A DNA stretch of 64,000 nt, taken from Lasiosphaeria ovina. Lineage: Eukaryota; Ascomycota; Sordariomycetes; Sordariales; Lasiosphaeriaceae. The notes under the pieces were generated by a model. That model searched no databases, was not told the origin of the DNA, and saw only the letters and a program-made list of their open reading frames with translations. Below are positions 22,166-32,223 of this stretch, piece by piece. The stretch spans positions 1,240,001 to 1,304,000 of the forward strand of contig JAULSN010000005.1 of the NCBI GenBank assembly GCA_033439765.1, read 5' to 3'. The translations under genes were made by a program, and so were the position numbers. Numbering within the stretch: the first letter of the stretch is position 1; every line of letters starts with the position of its first letter.

Positions 22166-22340
22166 TCAAGAAATTGTCAACTCTACGCAACTCTCTAATT
22201 AGGAGACGAGTTTTGGGCCTCACCCCCTATGACCGAGGGCCAAGTTAACAAAACCTATTTTTATCTACCTCGCCAACAGCAACAATCTTCAAAACGGAGG
22301 TCTGGGAATAATTAGTCCCAATATTAGCCCCTATTTTATC
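22166..22340 (+). repeat. Dispersed repeat family R2, copy 2
   Basis: Matches 13151-13332 (landmarks listed there). This copy is more A+T rich, with T or A where the other has C or G at many CpA/TpG sites, which fits RIP. Confidence 0.65.
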
Positions 22341-22926
22341 TTAATAATACTGCACAATGAAAGTATATATGAGTGAACGCCACTTATTCGTGTTACCAAA
22401 GTCTTTCGCTTATCAGTCTGCTTCGTTTCGTGACAGCGTCCGTCCGGGCTCATCCGAAGTGATGTGCTTGCCACGGATGATGGCGGGGGCCGCGACTTGT
22501 CGAGCATGGCCACGCGAGATGTTGCCGCATTTGATTCGCGGTGGCTGGTAGATTTTTGATGCAAAGAGGCCCCACTGCTGGCTGCATATGTTGGAATGTG
22601 CTCAAAGACTGCGGTTGGATGCCCGCTCCGGCCACCGTTGCACCACCTTTCTAGTGCAATGTTGGCGGTCAGTCATTGGGCGCACGCAGCCAGCAGGCAT
22701 CGACACGCACGTGCAACAGGCAGCACTTTTAGGCATTAATCAAGCCGCCTCACCTCGCCTGCGGCGCGGTCAAAGACACGAGACCACCCAGACTCCCCAA
22801 AACATGTCTTTACTGCCCGCAACTATAACTCTCAAGGCACCCATTAGTCATTCGCTCTCCCAACAAACCTAGCGTTAGTTTCCCCAAGTTCTACAACGAC
22901 ACACGCTACCAGGTACCGTCGGGGAA

Positions 22927-24038
22927 ATGGCACCGAAAAAGAGCAAGATGGCAGAGGAGGCGCCCACGGCCGCTGAGACAAAGGAGGATGCTTGCTTCGG
23001 TAAATCGTAAGTACAGCAGAGGAACAGTAACTGTGAGGCCTATACTGACTGACGCTCCGGCGAAGACCCTTCAGTTCAACGCCCATGGTTATACTCCAGT
23101 TCAAACAAGGCGACCTCCTCAACATCCACCCGGCCCTCCTCCAACGAAATCCGAAGCTAGCTCTTCTCGATACTTCAAGGCGGGACGGCTGGTTATGCCC
23201 TAACCCTCCATCCCTGAACCACATCTCGCGCGGCGCAGGCCACGTTCTCGTCCACTACCTCTACACCGACTCCTACCGCACCCTGAATTGGACGGGTCCT
23301 ACCACTGTTCGCGACGAGGCGATTGCCAAGCTTAGGACGGGCTTCGAAGTCTACGCCACCGCACGCCAGTTCGAGCTCGATCGGCTGGAAGAGCTCGCCA
23401 AGGAGCAGATCTCGCTCCTCAGCAAGGAGGTCGACGCCTTTACCATCCTCAACGTGGTTAGCGAGGCGTACCCCACGTCGACCAATAAGGACACCTGGTT
23501 TCCAACTTACATTAAGGCGGTTATTAAGACGGCATTCGAGGGCTCGGAGGCACTTCCAAAGTCCGAACCATCCGAAAACGAGCGCGAAGACGATATTCCC
23601 GTTGCAAAAATCCTCCTCAGGGGCGCCGTAGAGATTTATCGCGAGATGGTGGAAGCGCTAGCCGTCAAAGACGTCCCCGTCACGCTGGAGAAACCTGTAC
23701 CGGTGCCCCCTCCGGATGACGACAATACGTGGGGTTTCGAAACGAGCAACAAGGACCAGAAGGCGAAATATGCCGTCGAACCAGAGCCCGAGCCGGATGC
23801 CGGACCAGCTCTAGAAGCCGAAATCGAGCCAGATGTCGCACCCGTGCTGGACGCCGGACATGCGTTCATGCCAGAGCCCTCCCAGCAGAATGATGATGTG
23901 TGGGACTTTACAACAGCCAAGAAGAGCAAGAATGATGATGTGTGGGACTTTACAACAGCCAAGAAGAGCAAGAATGATGATGTGTGGGACTTTACAACAA
24001 CCAAGAAGAGCAAGAAGGACAAGAAGGACTGGTTGTAG
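22927..24038 (+). CDS. BTB/POZ-type protein with C-terminal tandem repeats
   Basis: Two exons: 22927-23006 and 23066-24038, intron GTAAGT...AAG of 59 nt with an ACTGAC branch-like site, joined in frame to 350 residues. After a lysine/alanine-rich leader, PFSSTPMVILQFKQGDLLNI, HPALLQRNPKLALLD and HVLVHYLYTDSYRTL are typical of fungal BTB domains (beta-strand start, H-x-x-L-L helix, V..YLYT..Y). The helix AKLRTGFEVYATARQFELD, following on as LEELAKEQISLLSK, matches the usual post-BTB helices. The C-terminus has acidic proline-rich spacers and three tandem copies of NDDVWDFTTAKKSK, then a lysine-rich end. BTB domains mediate protein-protein contacts, often as Cullin-3 adaptors; the partner here is unknown. 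Looks intact. Confidence 0.8.
23889..24014 (+). repeat. 42-bp coding tandem repeat, three copies
   Basis: Three nearly perfect in-frame 42-bp units encode NDDVWDFTTAKKSK at the end of the BTB gene; the third has one Ala-to-Thr change. A recent in-frame expansion, which may vary in number between strains. Confidence 0.9.
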
Positions 24039-25060
24039 ACAGGGGAAAATTAGCAAAGCAGAATATCAGGAATTAATGCAGCTTAATCCTCAAAGATTAT
24101 TTAACTAGCGCGGGACTTGGGCGGATCGCGGAAGAGGTTTTGGTAAATGTAAGTGTATGGTGGCTTGCGCAGGGGCCAAAGTCGGGCCGACCTCAACGTG
24201 ATATTTCCGCTGCTACGAATCCGGCAGCCCAACTCTAGACCTCGTTGCGTTGCCATTGTTGTTACTACACGCATCGTCATCATTACTGCCACCGGGGAAC
24301 CATTTGCCCTGGCGACGCAAGTCTCGTTTGTGAGCCTGGTAATGAATTTGCTCTTGCCCACCGAATGTCATCCATCTAGTTGATCCAAAGCATGTGAAAG
24401 GCAACTATCAAGTCAACTGTTGCGGTGGACCTCAATGCGAGGGGACTCGGCCAAAGCCTATGGCACGACCAGCCCCTTCAATGTCAAGCATCCGAGATAG
24501 CGTAGCGTAGCGTAGCATAGCATAGCATAGCATAGCATACCGTGGCATATTAATAGTGTTCAGATATAAATGCCAAGCCGGCCTTGAATTGATAATGCTG
24601 TTATTCATTGAACACCGTCTCTTGTCTCCAATTCCTCGTGGTCCATATTATCTCGCACCTACACCCCCAGCATCGATACAAGACAACTGTGCATGGAACA
24701 ACTTGCTGGAATAGCCGAATAACAGCTTTCACCAACCCGCCCCTCCTAGTGGAGGTTTTGTTTTGTATTTGACATTTCCACACTATTTCCAATATGAAGA
24801 AGCTAGGTAGGTACCCAGGCTGCCCACAGCTGGTTATCTCTCAATTGAGTTCAGGGTTAAGACCAACTAGCTCGCGCCGCATGTCAGTCAAAACAGCTCG
24901 ACGTCTCACGATATTCGCTGTCATCCTGAACCAACGCAACGCGGCACTCCCCATTTGCTGCTTACCCAATCAATATCATCCACTGCCACACTGGTATCAC
25001 CATCATGCATCCCCCCCCTCAAGTTCTCAACACACGCCCCGACCTATAATTACATGCGCA
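24039..25060. other. Intergenic with pentanucleotide microsatellite
   Basis: No gene supported in about 1 kb between the convergent BTB and membrane-protein genes. A CGTAG/CATAG pentamer repeat lies at 24500-24540. Confidence 0.55.
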
Positions 25061-25888
25061 TCAACCCAGAACATGCCTCTCGGCCGGAAAACTCAAAACG
25101 ACATCCCGTATCTGCTCGACCTGCGCCCGCTCCTCATCCGTCCACCTGAGCTCGTGCGCGCGGTCGGCCCAGTCCTGCACGGTCCTGCGCAGCTCCGCGA
25201 ACAGCGCATTGCTCTCGGCCATGTCCTCGTCGCGCTTGCGCAGGTCGGCGCGCTGGACGGCGGCCGCGTTGTTCCACACGTCAATGTCGAGCACGAACAC
25301 GGCGCGCAGCAGCGCCGCCGCGCGCGCCACCTCGCCGGCGCGGTCCGTGTACAGCAGCCCGTTGAGCTCGACGGCGCGGCCGGCGCGGCGGATCGGCGGG
25401 AAGTAGTGCCGCGCCAGCTCGGCGTCGACGCGGTCGCCGTGCGGCGCCGGCGGCGTCGGGTGCCGCACTTCCGGCGCCGGTGCGGCGTCGGGTTTCGGTC
25501 TGCGGCGGAAGAGCCCCATGCTCTCGATGCACATAGCCAGCCACGCTGTCACGACGATCAGGGCCAGGCACGTGATGCCGTGCGCGAGACCGACGATGCT
25601 CGAGTCGGCGGGCCCGGTGGAGCTGCGCCCGGCGCTGTCGATGGTGACGAAGGCGTAGGTGGAGGTGGTGATGTTGTAGGCGAGCGAGCTGCTGGTGGTG
25701 CACAGCTGGTCGCTGTTGTATTCGCACGGGTAGTAGATGCTGGTGCTGTTGGACCACCCGTTGGTGTCGTAGTCGGGCGCGACGAGGTTCAGCGGGAAGC
25801 GGTCAAGGCCCCATCGCAGGGCGGCCGCGCTGAGGGCCGCGACGGGGTGGTTCTTGAGGTCGGGGTCGCCAGACTTCCACGCCTCCAT
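25061..25888 (-). CDS. Single-pass membrane protein, unknown family
   Basis: About 275 residues from ATG 25888 (MEAWKSGDPDLKNHPVAALS). The frame stays open upstream to 26131, but that part is basic and not protein-like, so I chose the later start. Residues 1-95 have N-glycosylation sequons (NSTS, NITT) and two Cys (PCEYNSDQLC), suggesting an extracytosolic face. One strong hydrophobic helix follows (IVGLAHGITCLALIVVTAWL), then FRRRPK and a charged tail of about 150 residues with ELARHYFPPIRRAGRAVEL and RTVQDWADRAHELRWTDEER. Codon use is strongly G+C biased, like the genes that follow. Family not recognised. Same strand as, and 0.9 kb downstream of, the Hsp70-like gene. Confidence 0.6.
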   Translation of the reverse strand: MEAWKSGDPDLKNHPVAALSAAALRWGLDRFPLNLVAPDYDTNGWSNSTSIYYPCEYNSDQLCTTSSSLAYNITTSTYAFVTIDSAGRSSTGPADSSIVGLAHGITCLALIVVTAWLAMCIESMGLFRRRPKPDAAPAPEVRHPTPPAPHGDRVDAELARHYFPPIRRAGRAVELNGLLYTDRAGEVARAAALLRAVFVLDIDVWNNAAAVQRADLRKRDEDMAESNALFAELRRTVQDWADRAHELRWTDEERAQVEQIRDVVLSFPAERHVLG

Positions 25889-26294
25889 GTGCGATGATGC
25901 GGCGGCGGTGGAGAGTGGGAAGAGGTGCGGGCGTGACGTCGGGGGGCAGACCAGCGCATGCCACTGCACTGACTGACGGGACGACGGACGACGGACTGCA
26001 GGCCATGCACGCACCTTTACGTGAATATGCAACAACGAAAGCGCGAACGAGAACCTGAAATGCAACCTGCGCAAAAATTGGCTGGACGAACGCCCGTCTG
26101 CACGAGCTGCATTAGCGTAGGCAGACCCCATCTGTCACGACGAGGCTGTGGGCAGAGCGGCCGGGTCCATTGACGCAGACCAAGACTGCCAAGCAGCGGG
26201 CGGCCAACCAGCGGCCGCCGCCGCCACACCTCTTCCGCAGCGCTGCCGCCGCCCATGCTCCAGATTCCATGTTCATGTACCGGTACTTGGCCCT

Positions 26295-26335
26295 GGGAAA
26301 GGGAAAGGGAAAGGGAAAGGGAAAGGGAAAGGGAA
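26295..26335. repeat. GGGAAA hexamer microsatellite
   Basis: About seven GGGAAA units in the 0.9-kb gap between the membrane-protein gene and the Hsp70-like gene. The rest of 25889-26822 shows no gene I can support. Confidence 0.85.
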
Positions 26336-26822
26336 CGAACCGAGGCGTCGTCCCCCTCCCCTCCCCCCGCAGACTCGTCTTGTTTCGATTTGGTCTTGCA
26401 ACGCCGCCCGCATTCTGCACGTCGACGTGTCAGCGCGGTATTTCTTACTTGATTGATTCTGCCAACACACACACGCTCGACGTGGAATCACATGCAATTG
26501 CAAGCGTGGTGTGGCGGGCACATTGATTGTCGTCGGTGACAGAACGGGAGACGGGGCTTTGGCTTGGGTTGAATGGTGCGATGACATCAGGGACAAGAAG
26601 GGTATTATTCATACTGTAGCATAGAAACACAAATCCAATTTACACAGTACGTGTCGCGCTCAGTCGTAGCCCGCCCCCCTAACCCACGGCGTGCCCCTGC
26701 CGCCGCCCTGCGGTCTGGCGTAGTCGACGGGCGATCTCAGGGGCGTCGCAGGTTGCCTAGACACACGCCAGTTAGCCAGCCCATAGGCAATGATTCATCT
26801 CGGGTTTCTCGAGAAGGAGCAC

Positions 26823-29474
26823 TTACGCCGCCTGCTGCCTCTTGGGATAAACACCCAGCTCCTGGCCCTGGCACAGCACGCGCACCAGGTAAGATGCATT
26901 GTAGTACACCGAAATCTCGACCGCCAAGCGCGCCTCGACATACCCGCGCCCGTCAGGGGCGGCAAGGCCACGGAACGCCGACGAGGGTATCATATCCAGG
27001 CGCACATCGACCGCCGCGACCTCGCCGGCATCGCGCGGCAGGCTGTGCGACGGCGGGTCGTCCATGGCGGTGGCGCAGAACACGACGCGCGCGACCGACC
27101 CGTTATCGACGTGCGCGGGCAGGAACGTGCACGCGACGCGCGCCGTCGCGGTGACGGGCCGGTCGGGGAACACGACGTCGTGCTTGCGGACGAGCCACGC
27201 GACCTGGTCGAGCGCCATGTTGGCGCCGTGCACCTCGTCGGCGACGATGCGGATCGCCGCGTCGCGGTGCTTGGCCGCGCTGAGCGCCTCGGCGCCCATG
27301 ACGCCGAAGTGCCGGCGGACTGATCGTGCGAGCACGGCGTTGCGCGACCCGATGCCCATCCCGGCCAGGACTGCGCCCTGCACCACGGCCGTCCACCCGT
27401 TCTCGGGCCGCTGCACCGACATCTCGCCGTTGAGCGTGCGCGCCCACTCGCGCACGCGGTTGAGCACGTAGTTGTTTTGCGACATGCCGCCGGACATGAA
27501 GATGTGCTGTGTGGTGTGGTGTGGTGTGGTGTGGTTTGTTTAGTAGTGCTCTTGTGTAGCTAGGGAATGTTTGTGAGGATATGCTGGCAGCTTACCATGA
27601 CGCGGTGGCGCTTGTTGGCGGCGCTGGCGATCTGGCGGCCGATGAGGTCGATGGTCTTGATGACGGAGAACTCGAAGAAGCTCTTCATGTCGTCGCTAAT
27701 CAGAACTCCGTCAGCGTGAACTCAAGTGACCATTCAACAATGTCGAGGACGTACGCCGAGATCTGCAGCAGCCCCGGGACGCTGTTGGCGGCGCTGGGGT
27801 CGACGGCGACGCCGCGCGGCAGCGTCAGCGTGTTGGCCTCGGTGCCGGTGAACTTGCGCTTCATGATCTCGAAGCGGTTGAAGACGATGCTGCCCTTGGG
27901 GTCCAACACGTAGTGCCCCCCCGTGCCGATCTCGTCGGACCGCGCCGTGATGCCCGTCGTCCGCGCCTCGATCCACCGGATGAACGCCTGGTCGATGAAG
28001 ATGGCGCCGCAAAGCCCGCCTGGGGGGTAATTACTGCGTGTCAGTCACAAAGCCCTGCTGTTTGGTTTGATTAAGCAGGCCATACCGGTGATGACGCCAA
28101 TCTTCTCCAGCTCCAGCGGCTCGACCTTCTTGATGAGGTACGTGACCAGGTCCTGCGGAAACAGTAAACAACCGGACATGTCACGGATAGGGGGGCAGAC
28201 ACGCACCACTGTTCCTCCGCCAGCATCGCAGACAACAAAGCACTCGCCCTGTTTTCTGTCCGTTAGCAGTCATTACCCCCCGGCCGGGTGCAGGAGCCTT
28301 GGACTTGCCGGAACCAGCGAGCGCCCCTGGGCCTCGGAGATCATCTGCTGCACCGTGTAGACGGCGCAGGCCTCGGGCTCGGGGACAAAGTAGATGTGGC
28401 GGCGCGTGGAGAACTTGTGCTTATCAAAAGCGCCCGTGACGGCGCGGTACGTGTTGTTGAGGGCCTCGTAGCTCCACTCGACGGGGTGGGTGATGACCAT
28501 GTCCATGGGCACGTTGCCGTCCGTGAAGATGAACTCGTTCTGGTCGAGCATCCACATGTAGTACTGGCGGGCGACCCTCGACAGAAACTCCTCGACGACC
28601 TCGACGGGCCCGCGCGTGATGTGCTCGGGGATGGCGTGCTCGACGGCGGCCATGTCGTTCCCTCTGAGTCCCTCGAGCAGGTGCAGCCCGTTGAGCGACT
28701 GCAGCAGCGACTTGAGCTCGTCGAGCGGCGGCCGCGCCTGCAGCTCCAGCTTGGTCCATTGCAGCACCAGCGAGTTCTTCTCGTCAATGTCGTTGCCCCA
28801 CTGCCGCCGCCCGTGCGGCGTGCGCGAGTACGACATGGCCGACCGGATCTTGCCGCCGTTGCTGCCGCCCTCGCCCCAGCTGTCAAACACGACCAGGTCG
28901 CTGAACAGCGGCACCCGCTCCATCGTCTGGTGCATGAACGCGAGCCCTGCATACAGCCACGTCAGCGGTGCCGCGCGAGATCCCCCTTGAGTAGCCACAT
29001 CCACATACCCGTGTGCGTGGTGCCGTAGTCGAGCCCGAGCACCACCCGTGCCTCCTTGGGCCCGGACTCGGATTCCGACACCAGTCCGCCGCTCCCACTC
29101 CCGCTGGCAACACCGTGGCGGGCGCTGGGGCCGTCGCGGGCCGACGCGCTGTGGTTGGTCGGCAGCGTCAGCTGCACCGACGGCACCCACGGCTCGTTGG
29201 ACATGCCCCCGAAGTCGAAGTCGCTCACGGGCGACGGCATGGCGTTGGCGTTGGCGTTGGCGTTGGCGTTGGCGTTGGCGTTGTCGTTGGCGTTGGCGTT
29301 GGCGTTGGCGTTGGCGTCGGTGCTGGACCCGGGCTCTGACGCCCCACGGCCGTCCTGCGTGTAGCCCGGGCGCGCCGTCTCGCCGCTCATCGACGACACG
29401 GCGTCCGAGTCCTGTCGCCGTCCTCTCGGCCCCGGTATCCGTTCTGCCCGCGATGCCTGCCGCCGTGATGCCAT
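26823..29474 (-). CDS. Hsp70-like (actin-fold) ATPase
   Basis: Seven exons (29474-29009, 28946-28309, 28248-28207, 28152-28086, 28019-27755, 27695-27596, 27506-26823) join in frame to 753 residues. Motifs of the actin/Hsp70 fold are in order: phosphate 1 VVLGLDYGTTHTG (residues 144-156), phosphate 2 FVVCDAGGGTVDL (from 373, split by an intron) and adenosine motif FMSGGMSQNNYV (from 529). Between them are VPMDMVITHPVEWS and YFVPEPEACAVY, as in the diverged Hsp70-like proteins common in filamentous fungi. The C-terminal 200 residues are not a classical substrate-binding domain. The N-terminal 145 residues are disordered with an Asn-Ala repeat. Intron 2 uses a GC donor (GCAAGT) with a perfect TGCTAAC branch site, and exon 3 is only 42 nt. 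Role unknown; such proteins are thought to sense or remodel partners using ATP. Confidence 0.85.
29241..29316 (-). repeat. GGCGTT hexamer repeat coding for (Asn-Ala)n
   Basis: Twelve or so hexamers inside exon 1 of the Hsp70-like gene encode alternating Asn and Ala with one Asp. Length should be variable between strains. Confidence 0.9.
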
Positions 29475-30038
29475 GTTGTGTTGCGTTCCGTGGTGGCCAA
29501 ACCTGATGCTGTATGTACTTACTTGCCTAGGCACCGTACCTCACCTGTTTGTTGGGTAACTTAACTTGAGTTGTCCTGGCCGTCGGCGTCCGTTAACCAG
29601 GTTTAGCAGCGGTAGTTAGTCGCAGTGGCAGTGTGCGGGCAAGGCTCTGGAGAGTCGATGATCTTGTGTGTGCAATTTGCATGACCGTCCATGAGCTGCT
29701 CCAGGTGTGACTGCCTTTGTGGGGTGGGTGTCTGGCACCCCTGCAGCCCGCCCGAGCGACACTGCAGCGCAGCACACAGCCCCCACGGTGTGTTGGTGGT
29801 TTGCTCTCTCGGTCGCCCCGTTACAAGCATACATGCGCGCTGCGTCTGGATGTGGCATGCATGTGCATAACTGGACAGGGTCTGCCAGCTCCATCTCGAG
29901 AGCCTTTCTCTCTTCCGACTCTATCGTGCACACACACCCTGGGCCGGGGACGTGGTTACCTGGAGACCGAATTCAAAGTCAACCAGACCTCATCCCTCTC
30001 CCCCTGACTCCTCCCACCGCCAGCGACCACCAACAACC
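29475..30038. other. Divergent intergenic region
   Basis: 564 bp between the starts of the Hsp70-like gene (minus) and the coiled-coil gene (plus); a likely shared promoter region. No specific site is called. Confidence 0.5.
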
Positions 30039-31602
30039 ATGGGCATCTTCAGCGCGCTGGAACTCGTCGCGCTGCGCCAGCGATACGCCGACGGCGTGGC
30101 TAGTTTCCTGTCGGGAGCGGAAAAGTTCGAGCGCACCGGCCGCGACGACGCGCTCGTGGTGCCCAACGAGTACAAGTTCCGGCCCGGCGACCGGCTGCCG
30201 GAGCTGCTGGCGTGGGGCCGCGTGCAGCTGCGCGAGAAGGTGGCCCTCAAAAACCGCGAGGCGGCGCTCGAGGAGCAGGTGCGCCGGGCCAAGGCGCGGC
30301 TGGCGGCCACGGAGCGGCGCATGGCCGACGGCGACGCGCAGAACCTGTCGCTCAACCGGCAGATTGCCGAGGTGCGCGCCCAGGTCGAGCAGGCGCGCGC
30401 CGAGCGGGTCGCGCTCGAGGACCAGCACCGCACGACGCTCGGCCAGATGACGCACACGCACGGGCGGCAGCTGGCCGAGATGCAGCAGCAGCAGGAGCGG
30501 CGGCTGGCGGAAGCGCGGCAGCAGCACGAGCGGGCGGCGGCCGAGGCGCGGCTCGCCAACGAGCGCGCGGTCCGGTCGCTGCGCGCGCACCACACCGAGG
30601 AGCTCGCGCGCCGCGACCACGAGGCGCGCAAGCTGCAGAGCCAGCTGCTGGTCAGCCACGACAAGAACCTGGCGTGGCCCGACGAGAAGCTCAAGCTGCG
30701 CGTCAACGAGGTGCGCCGGCTGGTCGACAACGCCACCGCCCGCCTCGCCGTCGACAACGTCGTCCCCCGCGACCCCGCCGGCCTGCCCGTCCGCATCGAC
30801 CCCACCCAGGCCCTCGCCCGCGTCGACGGCCGCACCCACTTCTGGCTGCGCGCCAAGCTGTGGGCCATGCTGCAGGCCGCCTTTTTCAGTCTGCCGTTCG
30901 GGTTCGGGGCCTTTGGGCCGGGCGCCGCCGTCGACGAGCTGATGGGCATCTACGGCGCGTGGCGCCTGCGGCTCGACGGGTACACGGATATGGGTATGTT
31001 TTGCTTGCGGGATTACCCCTTTTCTCATGATTTGGCGAATTGTGCAATTATTTTACTGACTCGTGTAATAAATTACAGACCCAACCAACAGCGCAACGTT
31101 CGACCTGTTCCGGCAGTCGGCGCTGAGCAACAAGTGGCGCTCGGTGACGTTCCAGAGCCTGGGCATCGCGGCGCTGGGCGACGCCGGCGGCGACGGGATG
31201 CCGGGGGCGGGCGTGGTGGCGCGGCTGGGCGAGGCCAACGTGGAGCGGTGCGTGCAGCAGGTCATGGGCTTTCTCGCAGAACTGTCGACCATCTCGGCGG
31301 CGCCGCTGTACGCGGACCTCGGGGACGAGGTGCGCAGCCTGGTGCGGCTGGCGTTCGAGGTGGCGCTGCAGTTCGGCGTCAACCAGGCCAACCTGGCGCT
31401 GCTGGCCGTCGAGCCCGGCGAGGCCGTCGTTATTGGTCCCGACTTCCACGACTGCGAGGACGCCGACGAGCACCGCGGCACCCGCACCCGCGTCGATTTG
31501 GTCGTCTCGCCCGGCCTGCAGCGCGTCGGCGACGGCCGCACCGAGCTCGCCCGCAAGCGCACCATTGTGCCGTGCGAGATCTTTGCCGGCGAGGAGCTGT
31601 GA
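30039..31602 (+). CDS. Coiled-coil protein, unknown family
   Basis: Two exons: 30039-30993 and 31079-31602, intron GTATGT...ACAG of 85 nt with a TACTGAC branch site, giving 492 residues. ATG 30039 sits in a good context (caaccATGGG). Residues 1-70 are globular (FSALELVALRQRYADGVASF). Residues 70-235 form a long Arg/Glu/Ala/Gln-rich coiled coil with EEQVRRAKARLAATERRM and QQQQERRLAEARQQHERAAA. The C-terminal half is globular (FWLRAKLWAMLQAAFFSLPF, RWRSVTFQSLGIA replaced here by NKWRSVTFQSLGIAALGD, and VRLAFEVALQFGVNQANLAL). I do not recognise the family. It is divergent from the Hsp70-like gene, which may supply ATP-driven remodelling of such a filament or assembly; that is only a guess from position. 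Confidence 0.75.
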
Positions 31603-32100
31603 TTACTATACCCATAATACTACCATCTTGCTGGTCTCGTTGTTGGTTATGCGTGTAACGGGTTGAGACGGCTTCACATGGCCAACGCCAAGGCAGAAAG
31701 GGCAGAAGGTCGAGACATGGTGTAAATACATAACTGACAAGAAAGTACCAGTACCCGGGCAGGCCGCGGGGTAGGCTGACTGTAGCGCCTGCACGCCGAT
31801 AAGACTAGTTCGTTCTATCAGAAAGGGGGAAATGGAAATTCAACCTTGAGACTCCCTACCATTGGCCGTAAAATTGGCGCCCATCGCCTAGCCGTAGCAC
31901 TGGGGTTCCAGGTCTGGTGGCTGCCTTGGCGGCGCGAATTCGAATTCGAGGGAAAGGGTGCACCGCAGAAACACTTGTCGAGCCGTCTTTCGGCGCTGTC
32001 GTGCTGTACCTCGATTTGCACACTATTAATTCCGTAGCAATCAATGGCCGCGCATGGGATGGGGATCTGTCTCCTGCCTGTGTGTCACGACGACTGACGA
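31603..32100. other. Intergenic, no gene seen
   Basis: No motif or coding signal supported in this 0.5-kb stretch between the coiled-coil gene and the tandem repeat ahead of the seven-helix gene. Confidence 0.55.
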
Positions 32101-32220
32101 CAACACTCGACACCAAACTACAACACTCGACACCAAACTACACACTACTCGACACCAAACTACACACTACTCGACACCAAACTACACACTACTCGACACC
32201 AAACTACACACTACTCGACG
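32101..32220. repeat. 22-bp tandem repeat in the leader of the seven-helix gene
   Basis: Five to six copies of a unit with core CTCGACACCAAACTACA end just before the ATG at 32224. It probably lies in the 5' untranslated region or core promoter. Confidence 0.85.
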
Positions 32221-32223
32221 GCC

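Noticed and set aside
24794..25897. 367-codon plus-strand frame
   Set aside because: Antisense to the single-pass membrane protein; no recognisable domain, and the minus strand has sequons, a clean membrane helix and protein-like composition.
28288..29028. 246-codon plus-strand frame
   Set aside because: Shadow of exon 2 of the Hsp70-like gene.
29979..31028. 349-codon minus-strand frame
   Set aside because: Antisense to the coiled-coil gene; Leu/Gly/Arg/Val rich shadow without motifs.
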